Assembly: GCA_015231595.1 (NCBI GenBank)
Contig: JADGBH010000022.1
Span: 1 to 59,327 of the forward strand
Direction of reading: 5' to 3'
Length of the DNA stretch: 59,327 nt
From: Desulfobacterales bacterium
Lineage (GTDB): Bacteria > Desulfobacterota > Desulfobacteria > Desulfobacterales > JADGBH01
Shown piece by piece: positions 43,716 to 53,064 of the stretch (position 1 is the stretch's first letter; the number at the start of each line of letters is the position of its first letter). A program made the position numbers and the translations under genes. The notes beneath the pieces are model-generated. The model saw only the letters and a list, made by a program, of their open reading frames with translations, searched no databases and was not told where the DNA came from.

Positions 43716-46700
43716 ATGAAAATAAAAGATATTTTAACTATTAATTTTTCTGAAGACATAAAAAGTGTAATTGATTTACAAGACATTTCAGAGGCAGAAA
43801 TTCAATCTGAAATAGAAAATTATATTATAACTGACGGATTGGCTAAAGAGTATTCGAATTTTGTTGCTAAATTTACTTCTAATATTTTGGAAACAGGCGT
43901 TTGGATATCAGGATTTTATGGGTCAGGTAAGTCATATTTTGGAAAAATATTGGGTTATTTGCTCAGCAATAGAAGCATTACCGGAACACCATCAAGGGAG
44001 CGAATATTACAAAGGTTTACTGGTATTAATGATGAGGCTTTAATTAAAAATTCTCTTGCCAGGCTAAATTCTGAAAACTGTCGGGTAGTATTTCTTGATG
44101 TAGCAAAGCAGGATACTTCTAAAGGTCTATCATACATGCTATTTCGTAATTTTTTAAAATCATTGGAACTGCCAGAAAACGAACATGGTGTATTATTATA
44201 TCAAATGATGATAGATGCTAAACAATCCAATATTTACAAGTTCGTTAATTCAAAATTAAATAAAAACTGGTCTGAGATAAGAACCAGATTAATTGAATAT
44301 GTAAAAGCAATAAAAGCCATTTTTATTCAGGAAGGAAACACTGAAGGAGATTATAATAATTTAATGGCTACTATTCGCAGACGTATTGACCAATTCGATG
44401 CCTCATGTCTCAAGGATGAAATCAGCAATTATTTAAAAATAGCCAAAGGTGAAAAAGTCATTTTTCTTTTTGATGAAGCCAGCGAATCCATTAGTCAGAA
44501 TAAATTCAATTTGCTTGATTTGGAAGGACTCAGCGAAGCACTTTCTACTTTAGGCAGTAAAGTCTGGACAATAGCTATTGCCCAAGAAAAGCTTGACGAA
44601 GTTATAAGCGGTTCGAATATAAGCAAAGCACAGCTTACTAAAGTCACTGACCGTTTTAAAACTAAAATTCATTTGGAAGCAACTGAAGTTGATGTAATCA
44701 TTAAAAGTCGTTTGCTAAAGAAAAAAGATGATGCCATCAATAAATTAAAAAATCATTTTCAGAAAAATTCAGGACAGATTACAGACCATGCTGGATTAAG
44801 CGCTACAGGCATTACCAAAACAGATTCATCAGATATTTACGCGACTTATTATCCGTTCTATAGATATCAATTTGATTTACTGCAAAATTTTTTATTTGGA
44901 ACTAAAGGTTATATTTCGACTAAAGTTGCGGCAAGAGGCATGATAATAACTACTTATGATATTTTAAAACGGGAATTACAAGATAAAGAATTATTTGAAA
45001 CAGCAACAGGTTTTCAAATTGTAAGGCAAGCTCAACCTCAACCTACTGTTAGGTTAGTAAACAGATATGATAATGCTGAAAGGATTTTAAGGGAAACCAA
45101 ATCTAAGATTTCAGGTCGAATGTTATTAGAAACCATAAATTTTTTATCAGAGGCTGAAGTTGTGCCGACAACATTGCCTAACATTACAAAATCTTTTATT
45201 GAGTTACCAAATGATTTTCATAAAGTTCAATCTGAAATCACTAAAGCTTTAAATGATTTGGTGGAGGCTAAAATTCTTTTATTTGATAGCCATACCTACC
45301 GCATTACTTCGGACATAGAACAGCGATTATTAGATGAAATGAACGGATTTGCTGTGCAAAGTTTTGTAAAAAAAAAGCGAGTTGTGTCAGTTTATAAAGA
45401 TTCATTATTTACTAAGACATTAGCCCGCATTATAGATAATAACCTTTCTTATGATTTTTTTATATTTACTGACAATGATGATGAATTAACCAATCCATCT
45501 CTTAAACAACTTAAAATTAAATTAAAAAGTGTTTATAGTATCAGTGATGAACGATCTGCTGATATAGAAATTTTAAAAATACAACACCAGAATGAGAAAG
45601 AGCTTATTTGCTTAGTGCCTGACAACAGTGGATTTAAAGAGATAGATAAGCTTATTGATGAGATTGAACGTATCACTTATTTAGAACAGAAATATAACAA
45701 CTCTCAATCAGAAGAAGGGCAAATCCTCCGTAGTTTTTTAACAGCCAAGTCAGAAAAGGAAAAGCGTTTAAAAGAATTAATAGAACGATCTCTACAAAAA
45801 GCTATATCGATTTATCTTTTTAATACATTTCAGTTAGACGAAAATAACTGGCAAACTATACTTCAAAAACAGCAAAGACAGGTGATTCAGAATGTTTATA
45901 GTAAAAGGCTTTCATCTCAATTAAGTGATGATGTAGCGGCAAAGGTAATCAAAGAGGCAATTAACACGAAACTTAGCTCTTATTTTAATGCTCCTGATTT
46001 TCAATTTTTTGATAGCCAAGGTAATTTTATTGGCGAAAATTTAAAAGTTGCTGAAGAAATCCTTTTTAAAATTAGAAATACTTTTGTAGATGGTGCTGGA
46101 ATTGCAAAAAGTTTAGAGCAGCCTCCTACTGGATTTACTTTTGGAACTGTAATTTCAAGTGTAGCCGCTTTAATGCGAGCTGGTAAAATAATGGCAAAAC
46201 ACAATGGTGTAGAAAAATTTTCTTGGCGTGATACCAGCGTGAATGAAATATTCGCAAAAGCTACTGTATTTCGTAAAGCTTCATTCAAAGCGATTGCAAA
46301 ATCCCTTTCAGCAGCACAGAAAAATGAATTAGTAAAAATCCTGCGAGATTTAAAATGCGAGGATCAAGTAGGTAAAAATGTTGATTGGAACACCAATGAT
46401 TTTGATTTGGTCTGCACTGTTCGGGAGCTTACAAAGCATTTTTGTGAAAAAATAGATTTTATGCGTAAGCAGACTAAAGATTTTGATACACTCTTTGGTA
46501 ATTTTGAAGCTCATAAAGATAATCTAATTGAATTTATCGGCTCTGTTAGCGAATCCAATTATATTGAAAAAGCCGAAATTTTTTTGACAAATCAAGCAGA
46601 TTATACAAGTTCTGTTCAGTCTATTGAAAAAGTTGAGAAGTTTATCCGCAATAATCTTTCTAAGCTTTTAAACTGGAAGCTGTTTGTCGAGAACGTCAAT

Positions 46701-47312
46701 GATGAATTAAAAAAAGCAGCTAAAACAGATGATGCTATAACCAAGCTTTCTTTAGAATTTAATAATTTGTATGGACAAGAATCAGTAAAAAACTTTGCAT
46801 CTATTCAACAAAAAGCGCAGCAAATTAAGGATAACTATTTCAACTTAATGAGCAGCGCCACAGATGATATGACCGGAAAATACAGCCAGCTAAAATTGGA
46901 AGCAGAAGCTATCATTAAAGAAATTCAAACTCTTCCAGCAGGTCTTAATGATGAAGCATTAAACAAAGTCAGCAGTATTTTACAATTTGCAAATCAGCGA
47001 ATTCAAACAAAAGTAGAATTAGATTATGATGTCAAAGACAAACACTCCAAATTCACCTATTCTGAAATGCTGTCCTATATTGATTTATTTAATAGCAAGC
47101 AAACTGAGCTTGAAGTTTTAAAATCAAGCTTGATTAGAGTTTCACCGCCTAAAGAAGAAAAAGACAAATCCGATAATGTAATAACAACCAAAACATTTAC
47201 CACTAATTTTCCTGCTAAAAAACTAAAAATAAGCGAATATAAAAAATGGCTAAAGCAGGAATTACAGAAAATAGCCGGAGCAAGTGATAATGATGAAATA
47301 GAGATTATGTAG
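43716..47312 (+). CDS. brxC: BREX ATPase BrxC (PglY-like)
   Basis: A 1198-residue P-loop ATPase, the usual size for BrxC. Walker A is GFYGSGKS at residues 66-73, and Walker B-like VIFLFDEASESI is near 245-257. Later blocks include WTIAIAQEKLDEV and FRHKIHLEA-type RFKTKIHLEATEVDVII. It has long coiled-coil stretches in the C-terminal half. BrxC is essential for BREX defence and is thought to power or control the complex that acts with PglX. AGGAG precedes the ATG. The normal next gene, pglX, is displaced by a repeat array and a transposase gene. Confidence 0.95.
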   Translation: MKIKDILTINFSEDIKSVIDLQDISEAEIQSEIENYIITDGLAKEYSNFVAKFTSNILETGVWISGFYGSGKSYFGKILGYLLSNRSITGTPSRERILQRFTGINDEALIKNSLARLNSENCRVVFLDVAKQDTSKGLSYMLFRNFLKSLELPENEHGVLLYQMMIDAKQSNIYKFVNSKLNKNWSEIRTRLIEYVKAIKAIFIQEGNTEGDYNNLMATIRRRIDQFDASCLKDEISNYLKIAKGEKVIFLFDEASESISQNKFNLLDLEGLSEALSTLGSKVWTIAIAQEKLDEVISGSNISKAQLTKVTDRFKTKIHLEATEVDVIIKSRLLKKKDDAINKLKNHFQKNSGQITDHAGLSATGITKTDSSDIYATYYPFYRYQFDLLQNFLFGTKGYISTKVAARGMIITTYDILKRELQDKELFETATGFQIVRQAQPQPTVRLVNRYDNAERILRETKSKISGRMLLETINFLSEAEVVPTTLPNITKSFIELPNDFHKVQSEITKALNDLVEAKILLFDSHTYRITSDIEQRLLDEMNGFAVQSFVKKKRVVSVYKDSLFTKTLARIIDNNLSYDFFIFTDNDDELTNPSLKQLKIKLKSVYSISDERSADIEILKIQHQNEKELICLVPDNSGFKEIDKLIDEIERITYLEQKYNNSQSEEGQILRSFLTAKSEKEKRLKELIERSLQKAISIYLFNTFQLDENNWQTILQKQQRQVIQNVYSKRLSSQLSDDVAAKVIKEAINTKLSSYFNAPDFQFFDSQGNFIGENLKVAEEILFKIRNTFVDGAGIAKSLEQPPTGFTFGTVISSVAALMRAGKIMAKHNGVEKFSWRDTSVNEIFAKATVFRKASFKAIAKSLSAAQKNELVKILRDLKCEDQVGKNVDWNTNDFDLVCTVRELTKHFCEKIDFMRKQTKDFDTLFGNFEAHKDNLIEFIGSVSESNYIEKAEIFLTNQADYTSSVQSIEKVEKFIRNNLSKLLNWKLFVENVNDELKKAAKTDDAITKLSLEFNNLYGQESVKNFASIQQKAQQIKDNYFNLMSSATDDMTGKYSQLKLEAEAIIKEIQTLPAGLNDEALNKVSSILQFANQRIQTKVELDYDVKDKHSKFTYSEMLSYIDLFNSKQTELEVLKSSLIRVSPPKEEKDKSDNVITTKTFTTNFPAKKLKISEYKKWLKQELQKIAGASDNDEIEIM

Positions 47313-47354
47313 TATATATATTCCCAAAATGATATATACTTAGATGCTTAAAAT

Positions 47355-47429
47355 GTGTAGCCTTAATACTTTTAGCCTTAGTCATAGTTTAATATTTTCT
47401 ATATATTCTATTTTAGGAATATATTTTTT
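47355..47429. repeat. Dispersed repeat copy 3 (partly inverted)
   Basis: TTTTAGCCTTAGTCATAG (47370-47387) is the reverse complement of the arm in copies 1 and 2, while the following TATATTCTATTTTAGGAAT is in the same sense as copy 2. It follows brxC. Confidence 0.45.
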
Positions 47430-47432
47430 AGA

Positions 47433-47725
47433 TCGCTCCTAACGGAGCTTGATTTGGGGTATGAACATCAATTACTACAAACAGACAGCTCCTAACGGAG
47501 CTAAAAAATTAATATTTAAATTAGTCCCGTAGATGAGCTATTTATAGTCCCGTAGGGACGACCTGTTTGTAGCAATTGGAATTAATAAAAATTTTAGCTC
47601 CATAGGAGCGACCTGTTTGTAGTAATTAGGATGAATAACCAATTTTAGCTCCATTAGGAGCGACCTGTTTGTAGTAATTAGGATGAATAACCAATTTTAG
47701 CTCCATAGGAGCGACCTGTTTGTAG
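47433..47725. repeat. Hairpin repeat array A, upstream of tnpA
   Basis: The 424-base gap after brxC holds about seven hairpin units and no gene besides the dispersed repeat. Early units are in the reverse sense (TCGCTCCTAACGGAGCTT at 47433; another at 47475-47506). Then come GTCCCGTAGGGACG (47545-47572) and three of the form TAGCTCC-ATA-GGAGCGACC ending CTGTTTGTAG (47595-47622, 47646-47674, 47698-47725). The last ends 11 bases before tnpA. Confidence 0.88.
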
Positions 47726-47736
47726 TAAGTATAAAA

Positions 47737-48198
47737 ATGGCAAATACATATTCTCAAATTTATATTCAAATTGTTTTCGGAGTAAGCGGAAGGCAAAATT
47801 TAATTTTAAAACAAAACCGTGAAGAATTGCACAAATATATTACAGGCATTATACAAAATCGTGGACAAAAAATGTTGTCCACATTCTATATGCCTGACCA
47901 TACCCATTTATTTGTTGGATTAAAACCATCTATTGCTATTTCGGATTTAGTAAGAGATGTAAAAGCTGGCTCATCAAATTTCATTAACAATAGCAAATGG
48001 GTGGATGGGCAATTCAGCTGGCAGGAAGGATTTGGCGCTTTTTCGTATTCCAGAAGCCAGATTGATAACGTAATTAAATATATAATTAATCAGGAAAAGC
48101 ACCACCGAACAAGGAGTTTCAAAGAAGAATACATTGATTTTCTAAAAAAATTTGCAATAGATTATAATGAAAAATATTTGTTTGAATGGATTGATTAA
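47737..48198 (+). CDS. IS200/IS605-like Y1 transposase (TnpA/RAYT type)
   Basis: A 153-residue HUH-type single-strand transposase. The HUH metal motif is H55-T-H57 in MPDHTHLFVGL; the catalytic Tyr is probably Y115 in IKYIINQ with Q119 four residues on. The WQEGFGAFSYSRSQIDNVIKYI block is typical of the small Y1 proteins. No TnpB or other accessory gene is present. It lies between arrays of hairpin repeats that could be its recognition sequences, as with REP-associated transposases. It interrupts the BREX operon between brxC and pglX in the same direction. No clear ribosome site. Confidence 0.9.
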   Translation: MANTYSQIYIQIVFGVSGRQNLILKQNREELHKYITGIIQNRGQKMLSTFYMPDHTHLFVGLKPSIAISDLVRDVKAGSSNFINNSKWVDGQFSWQEGFGAFSYSRSQIDNVIKYIINQEKHHRTRSFKEEYIDFLKKFAIDYNEKYLFEWID

Positions 48199-48205
48199 AT
48201 TAAAC

Positions 48206-48677
48206 AGCTACAAACAGCTACAAACAGGTCGCTCCTAACGGAGCTTGATTTGGATTATAAACATTGATTTCTACAAACAGGTCGCTCCTAACGGAGCTAA
48301 AAAATATTTTAATCCGACGACCTGTTTGTAATGTAACGATTAGAATTAATAAAAATAGTCCCGTAGGGACGTCCTGTTTGTAGCAATTGAATTTAATTAA
48401 AATATTTAGCTCCGTAGGAGCGACCTGTTTGTAGAAATTGGAATTAATTAAAATAGTCCCGTAGGACGTCCTGTTTGTAGCAATCGAATTTAATTAAAAT
48501 ATTTAGCTCCGTAGGAGCGACCTGTTTGTAACAATTAGAATTAATTAAAATAGTCCCGTAGGGACGTCCTGTTTGTAGCAATCGAATTTAATTAAAATAT
48601 TTAGCTCCGTAGGAGCGACCTGTTTGTAGCAATTGGAATTAATAATCAAATTTTAGCTCCGTAGGAGCGACCTGTTT
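48206..48677. repeat. Hairpin repeat array B, between tnpA and pglX
   Basis: The 494-base gap holds about ten units. Two reverse-sense GTCGCTCCTAACGGAGCT units (48228-48245, 48281-48298) are followed by seven forward units at about 48356, 48406, 48454, 48502, 48550, 48602 and 48653, spaced 48-52 bases. GTCCC-GTA-GGGAC and GCTCC-GTA-GGAGC hairpins alternate strictly for the first six. Each ends in CCTGTTTGTA or a close variant. The array ends within the leader of pglX. Confidence 0.9.
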
Positions 48678-48692
48678 ATTAGGATAAAAACC

Positions 48693-51600
48693 ATGAAATT
48701 AGCCGAGCATGTAGAATCTATACGAAAGCTCATAGATAATGCCTTTCGCAACAGATTAGGTAGAATGGGTATTACAGCAAATAAATTACAGACCTCAGAT
48801 GCTATCCCTTTGGAAAATAATGAAGACCGAACACGAATTGAAACAATACTGGAGACATTTAAATCCGAAACCGGCGCAGATTCAAATGCCTATGAAAAGC
48901 TAATTGAAGAATTCACATTTACCCTTTTTAATAGGCTTGCAGCTTTAAAAGTTATGGAAGCCCATACTTTAAACCCTGAAATCATTACCCGCAGGCATCA
49001 GCATGGAGACCGTTCATTTGCCCATCGTTATTGGCTTGAGCAAAATCCAGAAAGACGTAATGAAGACATGGAAGGTCTGATTTATTTTATAGAAGACCAA
49101 TTGACTGAGCTTTCATCCGATATTCAGTTGTTTAGTTTACAACATCCTTATCATTTATTACCAACAGCAATTGAATTAAACGACATTATAAATGCCTTCA
49201 ATCAAGTAGAAAATGATAGTCAAGTGGAATCTGATATCTGGAAAAGTGATGATGTGCTCGGATGGCTTTATGAAAGTTACAACAATACTAAAAAAGCGGC
49301 TCATAAAGAAAGTAAAGCAAAAACCGAATATAACAAAGTCAGCATTCAAAGTCAGGTTTATACCCCGCGCTGGGTTGTAAAGTTTTTGGTAGATAATAGT
49401 CTCGGTAAATTATATTTGGAAATGTTTCCTGATTCAGCAATCAAAGAAAAATATAAAATTGCTAATGCGCCTAAAAATCAAATAAGAGATAGAAAGCCGC
49501 TTACTGAAATTCGCATAATTGACCCTGCAACAGGTTCTGGCAACTTTTTGCTTTATGCTTTTGATTTATTTTATGACCTATATACTGACCAGATAGACAA
49601 TTACGGTGCTGACTATGATGAAAACAAAATTTGCGAACTTATCATTAATCATAACTTGCATGGAATAGATATTGACGACAGAGCAATACAGCTTGCTCAA
49701 TTAGGATTAACCATCAAGGCTAAACGCAAAAAACGGACAGTTAAATTTAATCAATTTAATATTGTAAGCGCTGATTTCTTTTTGCCGGAATATACCAAAG
49801 TTAGATATTTATTTAAAAATGGAGGTTCATTAGATTTTGAATTAGAAAAAATCATTATGGATTTATGGTCAGATTTACAACAAGCCCATAAATTTGGGTC
49901 ATTAATCCGTCTTGAGGAAAAGTTCAAGTCTCGTTTACGGGGTTTATTTAGTCAAAAAACACCCAGTAAAGAAGACCAGCTTGAATTATTTCCCTCAAAA
50001 ACACCTATAAAAGAAGAGCAACTCGAATTATTTACTGAAGAAGATTTTCCTAAATATAAACAATTCCGAGAAAATTTTTTTATCAATTTGCAAAAAGCCG
50101 TAACTCTCAACACCAAAAAGCAAGGACTAACCTTTTTAAACACCAAAACCAGCGATGCCATTATTTTTTTGAAGTTAATAACTCAAAAATATGACGTAGC
50201 TGTTGCTAATCCGCCTTATACCGACAGCAGTGACTTTGGGACTGAGCTAAAAAAGTTTATTGATGACAATTATAAAAAGCCGCATAAGTTTCATACAAAT
50301 TTATATGCGAGTTTTATTAAGCGATGTTATGAATTGATTGACTATAAAGGGAAAATGGCTTTGATACATCCTTTGACCTTTATGTATATCAAGTCGTTCG
50401 AAGATGTTCGAAAATTCATTATTGATAAATTGCATATAAATGTTTTCGTTGATTATGGTTTGAGTAATCTTTTCGGTGCGGTGATGGTTGACCCTGCGTT
50501 TTATGTTTTGGAAAAAGAAAAAACAATAGAAACAGCTTGGTTTATTTCATTAAACCAATACACACGAACTCCACAAGAAAAATATAAGAAAGATTATTGC
50601 TTAGAAGCCCTAAACGATTATGTAGAAAACCGTCCAAATAAGCACAACTACACACTCTCACAATCCAAACTTAAAATTATAGAAGGCTGGCCATTTATTT
50701 ATTGGATTTCAGATGGGTTTAGGGAAAAGTTTAAGGGAGATACTATAAAAAATTTTTTTAATGCTTGTTCAGGATTAAAAACGGCAAATAATATTAAATA
50801 TTTCAGAAGTTTATCTGAAATTAATCAAAAACATAATTCAAAATATCAACCAATATTTAAAGGGGGCCCTTACAATAAATGGTATGGAAATATCTGGCTT
50901 TCAATCGATTATAATGGACAAAAGACTAATATCATGAAAGAGAACAGTCATAGTCTTTCCGGCGAGAATAATTATTTAAATAAAGGTATTGTTTGTCCAA
51001 CTGTAGGCACAAAAGGAACATCATTTAGAATAAAGCCAGCGGAAATTTTTTTTAGCAATGCAGATTTTGGAATTTTTTACAAAAATAAATGTGATAACTA
51101 TAATTACCCTTTAGCAATATTGAATAGCAATCTTATAGGATATATCAATGAAATGTTGAATCCTACGGTTAATATTGAGGTTGGCGACTTATATAAAATT
51201 CCTTTTATACAATCATCAAAAGGTTTAGAAGATAATATTTCCTCCTTAGCCTCCCAAAACATCGAAATCAAAAAATATCTTTGCTCATACCGTATAATCG
51301 AGACGAACTTCAATGAAACACCTCTTACCGCTTATTCAGAATCAACACTAAAAGACAGACTTTTCGCTTACCTCAATTATGAAAATGCACAATTAACGCA
51401 AGTTCTTATTAACGAAGCTATAATTAACCAGCTTGTTTTTGAAGTCTATGAACTCAGCCCAGAAGACCGATTGCAGGTAGAAACTAAAATGGGAAAACCC
51501 GTGGGAGAATTGCCGGTATTATCGGAAGCAAGAGAAGCTTATTTGAAATCAATCAACATAAATAACCAAACAGTAAAAGACTTCATTTACAACTTACCTG

Positions 51601-52415
51601 CTACAAAATTTGACGAGCAGCAACTTCAAATAATTAAATCAGAATTTTCTACTCTTTATCAAAACAATAATGATTTAGAAGAATTCTGCATTCGCCATCA
51701 GATAAATCCCATCAATATTTGGTATTGGTTCAAAGAAAGTAAAGTATTGCCGCAAGCCCGAGCCGCTGAAATTGCGCTTGAGTTTTTGGCTGACGCTTTT
51801 AGAACTATTTTAATGGAAGACGAAGACGGCATTATTCCATTGGTAGGCTTGCCGGAAAAACCATGCTTAATGGATAGATTAGAAAAATATTGCTTAGATA
51901 ATGGTTTTACCTCTGCTCAATTTATGCAGTTAGATGGCTTGATTGGTCGCCCTCTTAATGAATATATCGAAAATTATTTTTTTAAGAACTTTAGCGATCA
52001 CCTGAACCTGTTTATGTATCTGCCTAAAACACCTTTTATCTGGCACTTGAGCAGCGGTAAATATCATGGTTTTGAAGCATACATCATTATTTATAAATGG
52101 AACCGCGACAGCCTATATAAACTAAAAACAATGTACCTAAGCAAAAGAGCTGAAACATTGCAATATAGACAAATAAATCTCGCTAACAGCAACACTGCTC
52201 AATCACAAAACGAAAAAGAAACTATACGATTACAATTAAAAGAAATAGCCGAATATACACAAAAGATTGACGAATTAATCGCCGATGAAGGCTATAATCC
52301 TAAACTTGATGACGGCGTAGGTAAAAATATCGCGCCTTTACAAAAAAAGGGTTTGCTTAAAAGCGAAGTTCTGAATAAAAAGCAATTAGAAAAGTATCTA
52401 AAGGCAGATTGGTGA
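48693..52415 (+). CDS. pglX: BREX-1 adenine-specific DNA methyltransferase PglX
   Basis: A 1240-residue m6A methyltransferase that marks host DNA and sets the BREX target site. The S-adenosylmethionine motif I is IIDPATGSGNFLLYAFD (D277, G281, G283), the catalytic motif IV is NPPY at 506-509, and SQVYTPRWVVKFLVDNS is the usual lead-in near 220-235. Recognition regions lie in the C-terminal half. A 14-residue internal repeat (KTPSKEDQLELF, then KTPIKEEQLELF) occurs at 422-447. AGGA lies just after the last hairpin repeat. The gene is intact and bracketed on both sides by repeat arrays. Confidence 0.95.
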   Translation: MKLAEHVESIRKLIDNAFRNRLGRMGITANKLQTSDAIPLENNEDRTRIETILETFKSETGADSNAYEKLIEEFTFTLFNRLAALKVMEAHTLNPEIITRRHQHGDRSFAHRYWLEQNPERRNEDMEGLIYFIEDQLTELSSDIQLFSLQHPYHLLPTAIELNDIINAFNQVENDSQVESDIWKSDDVLGWLYESYNNTKKAAHKESKAKTEYNKVSIQSQVYTPRWVVKFLVDNSLGKLYLEMFPDSAIKEKYKIANAPKNQIRDRKPLTEIRIIDPATGSGNFLLYAFDLFYDLYTDQIDNYGADYDENKICELIINHNLHGIDIDDRAIQLAQLGLTIKAKRKKRTVKFNQFNIVSADFFLPEYTKVRYLFKNGGSLDFELEKIIMDLWSDLQQAHKFGSLIRLEEKFKSRLRGLFSQKTPSKEDQLELFPSKTPIKEEQLELFTEEDFPKYKQFRENFFINLQKAVTLNTKKQGLTFLNTKTSDAIIFLKLITQKYDVAVANPPYTDSSDFGTELKKFIDDNYKKPHKFHTNLYASFIKRCYELIDYKGKMALIHPLTFMYIKSFEDVRKFIIDKLHINVFVDYGLSNLFGAVMVDPAFYVLEKEKTIETAWFISLNQYTRTPQEKYKKDYCLEALNDYVENRPNKHNYTLSQSKLKIIEGWPFIYWISDGFREKFKGDTIKNFFNACSGLKTANNIKYFRSLSEINQKHNSKYQPIFKGGPYNKWYGNIWLSIDYNGQKTNIMKENSHSLSGENNYLNKGIVCPTVGTKGTSFRIKPAEIFFSNADFGIFYKNKCDNYNYPLAILNSNLIGYINEMLNPTVNIEVGDLYKIPFIQSSKGLEDNISSLASQNIEIKKYLCSYRIIETNFNETPLTAYSESTLKDRLFAYLNYENAQLTQVLINEAIINQLVFEVYELSPEDRLQVETKMGKPVGELPVLSEAREAYLKSININNQTVKDFIYNLPATKFDEQQLQIIKSEFSTLYQNNNDLEEFCIRHQINPINIWYWFKESKVLPQARAAEIALEFLADAFRTILMEDEDGIIPLVGLPEKPCLMDRLEKYCLDNGFTSAQFMQLDGLIGRPLNEYIENYFFKNFSDHLNLFMYLPKTPFIWHLSSGKYHGFEAYIIIYKWNRDSLYKLKTMYLSKRAETLQYRQINLANSNTAQSQNEKETIRLQLKEIAEYTQKIDELIADEGYNPKLDDGVGKNIAPLQKKGLLKSEVLNKKQLEKYLKADW
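49956..50039 (+). repeat. In-frame 42-bp tandem duplication inside pglX
   Basis: Two copies of a 14-codon unit encode KTPSKEDQLELFPS and KTPIKEEQLELFTE. Many synonymous differences show it is not very recent. It lies between motif I and NPPY in a likely exposed loop. Confidence 0.7.
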
Positions 52416-52504
52416 ATAATTATTTTGATTTTTTAAGCTCCGTTAGGAGCTAAAAAATATTTGTAATTTCGACCTGTTTGTAATCCTAAAGCAGGAATTA
52501 CATA

Positions 52505-52651
52505 GTGCTAACAGCTATAAACGTAACAGTATTGAACTCCTTAAACGGAAAAAAAGCTATTGAAGCCATGCAGAAACTCAAAGGCTCTGGAAATGGCAAT
52601 CTTATTAATGCACTTCTTAGCGAGAGAGGAAAAATGAGGTGCGTTCTTTAA
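52505..52651 (+). other. Possible small gene or gene remnant between pglX and pglZ
   Basis: A GTG-started frame of 48 codons reads MLTAINVTVLNSLNGKKAIEA then KLKGSGNGNLINALLSERG. The composition looks protein-like and unlike the surrounding hairpin repeats, but it has no clear ribosome site and I do not recognise it. It could be a cargo fragment left by repeat-mediated exchange. Confidence 0.3.
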
Positions 52652-52656
52652 TTTCT

Positions 52657-53064
52657 GTTTAATTAATAGGTCGCTCCTACGGAGCTTGATTTGGGGTGTG
52701 AACATCGATTGCTACAAACAGGATGCTCCTAAAGGAGCTAAAAGCCTAAAATTAATATTCCAAATTATTTTCGTAGACAGACTGTTTGCAGTCCCGTAGG
52801 GACGGTCTGTTTGTAGCTATTGATATAATTAATTAAATTTTAGCTCCGTAGGAGCGACCTGTTTAATTAATAGGTCGCTCCTACAGAGCTTGTTTTGGGG
52901 TGTGAACATCGATTGCGACAAACAGGATGCTCCTAAAGGAGCTAAAAGCCTAAAATTAATATTCCAAATTATTTTCGTAGACAGACTGTTTGCAGTCCCG
53001 TAGGGACGGTCTGTTTGTAGCTATTGATATAATTAATTAAATTTTAGCTCCGTAGGAGCGACCT
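52657..53064. repeat. 204-bp tandem duplication
   Basis: Bases 52657-52860 and 52861-53064 are two head-to-tail copies, each containing four hairpins (reverse GCTCC, GCTCCTAAAGGAGC, GTCCCGTAGGGAC, GCTCCGTAGGAGC). By eye only three positions differ (CTACGGAGC/CTACAGAGC, TTGATTT/TTGTTTT, TGCTACA/TGCGACA), so the duplication is recent. Confidence 0.93.

Noticed and set aside
47433..48677. Regular short repeats resembling a CRISPR array
   Set aside because: Units are palindromic, vary in sequence and orientation, have repetitive similar spacers, and no cas genes are present. They fit transposase-linked hairpins instead.
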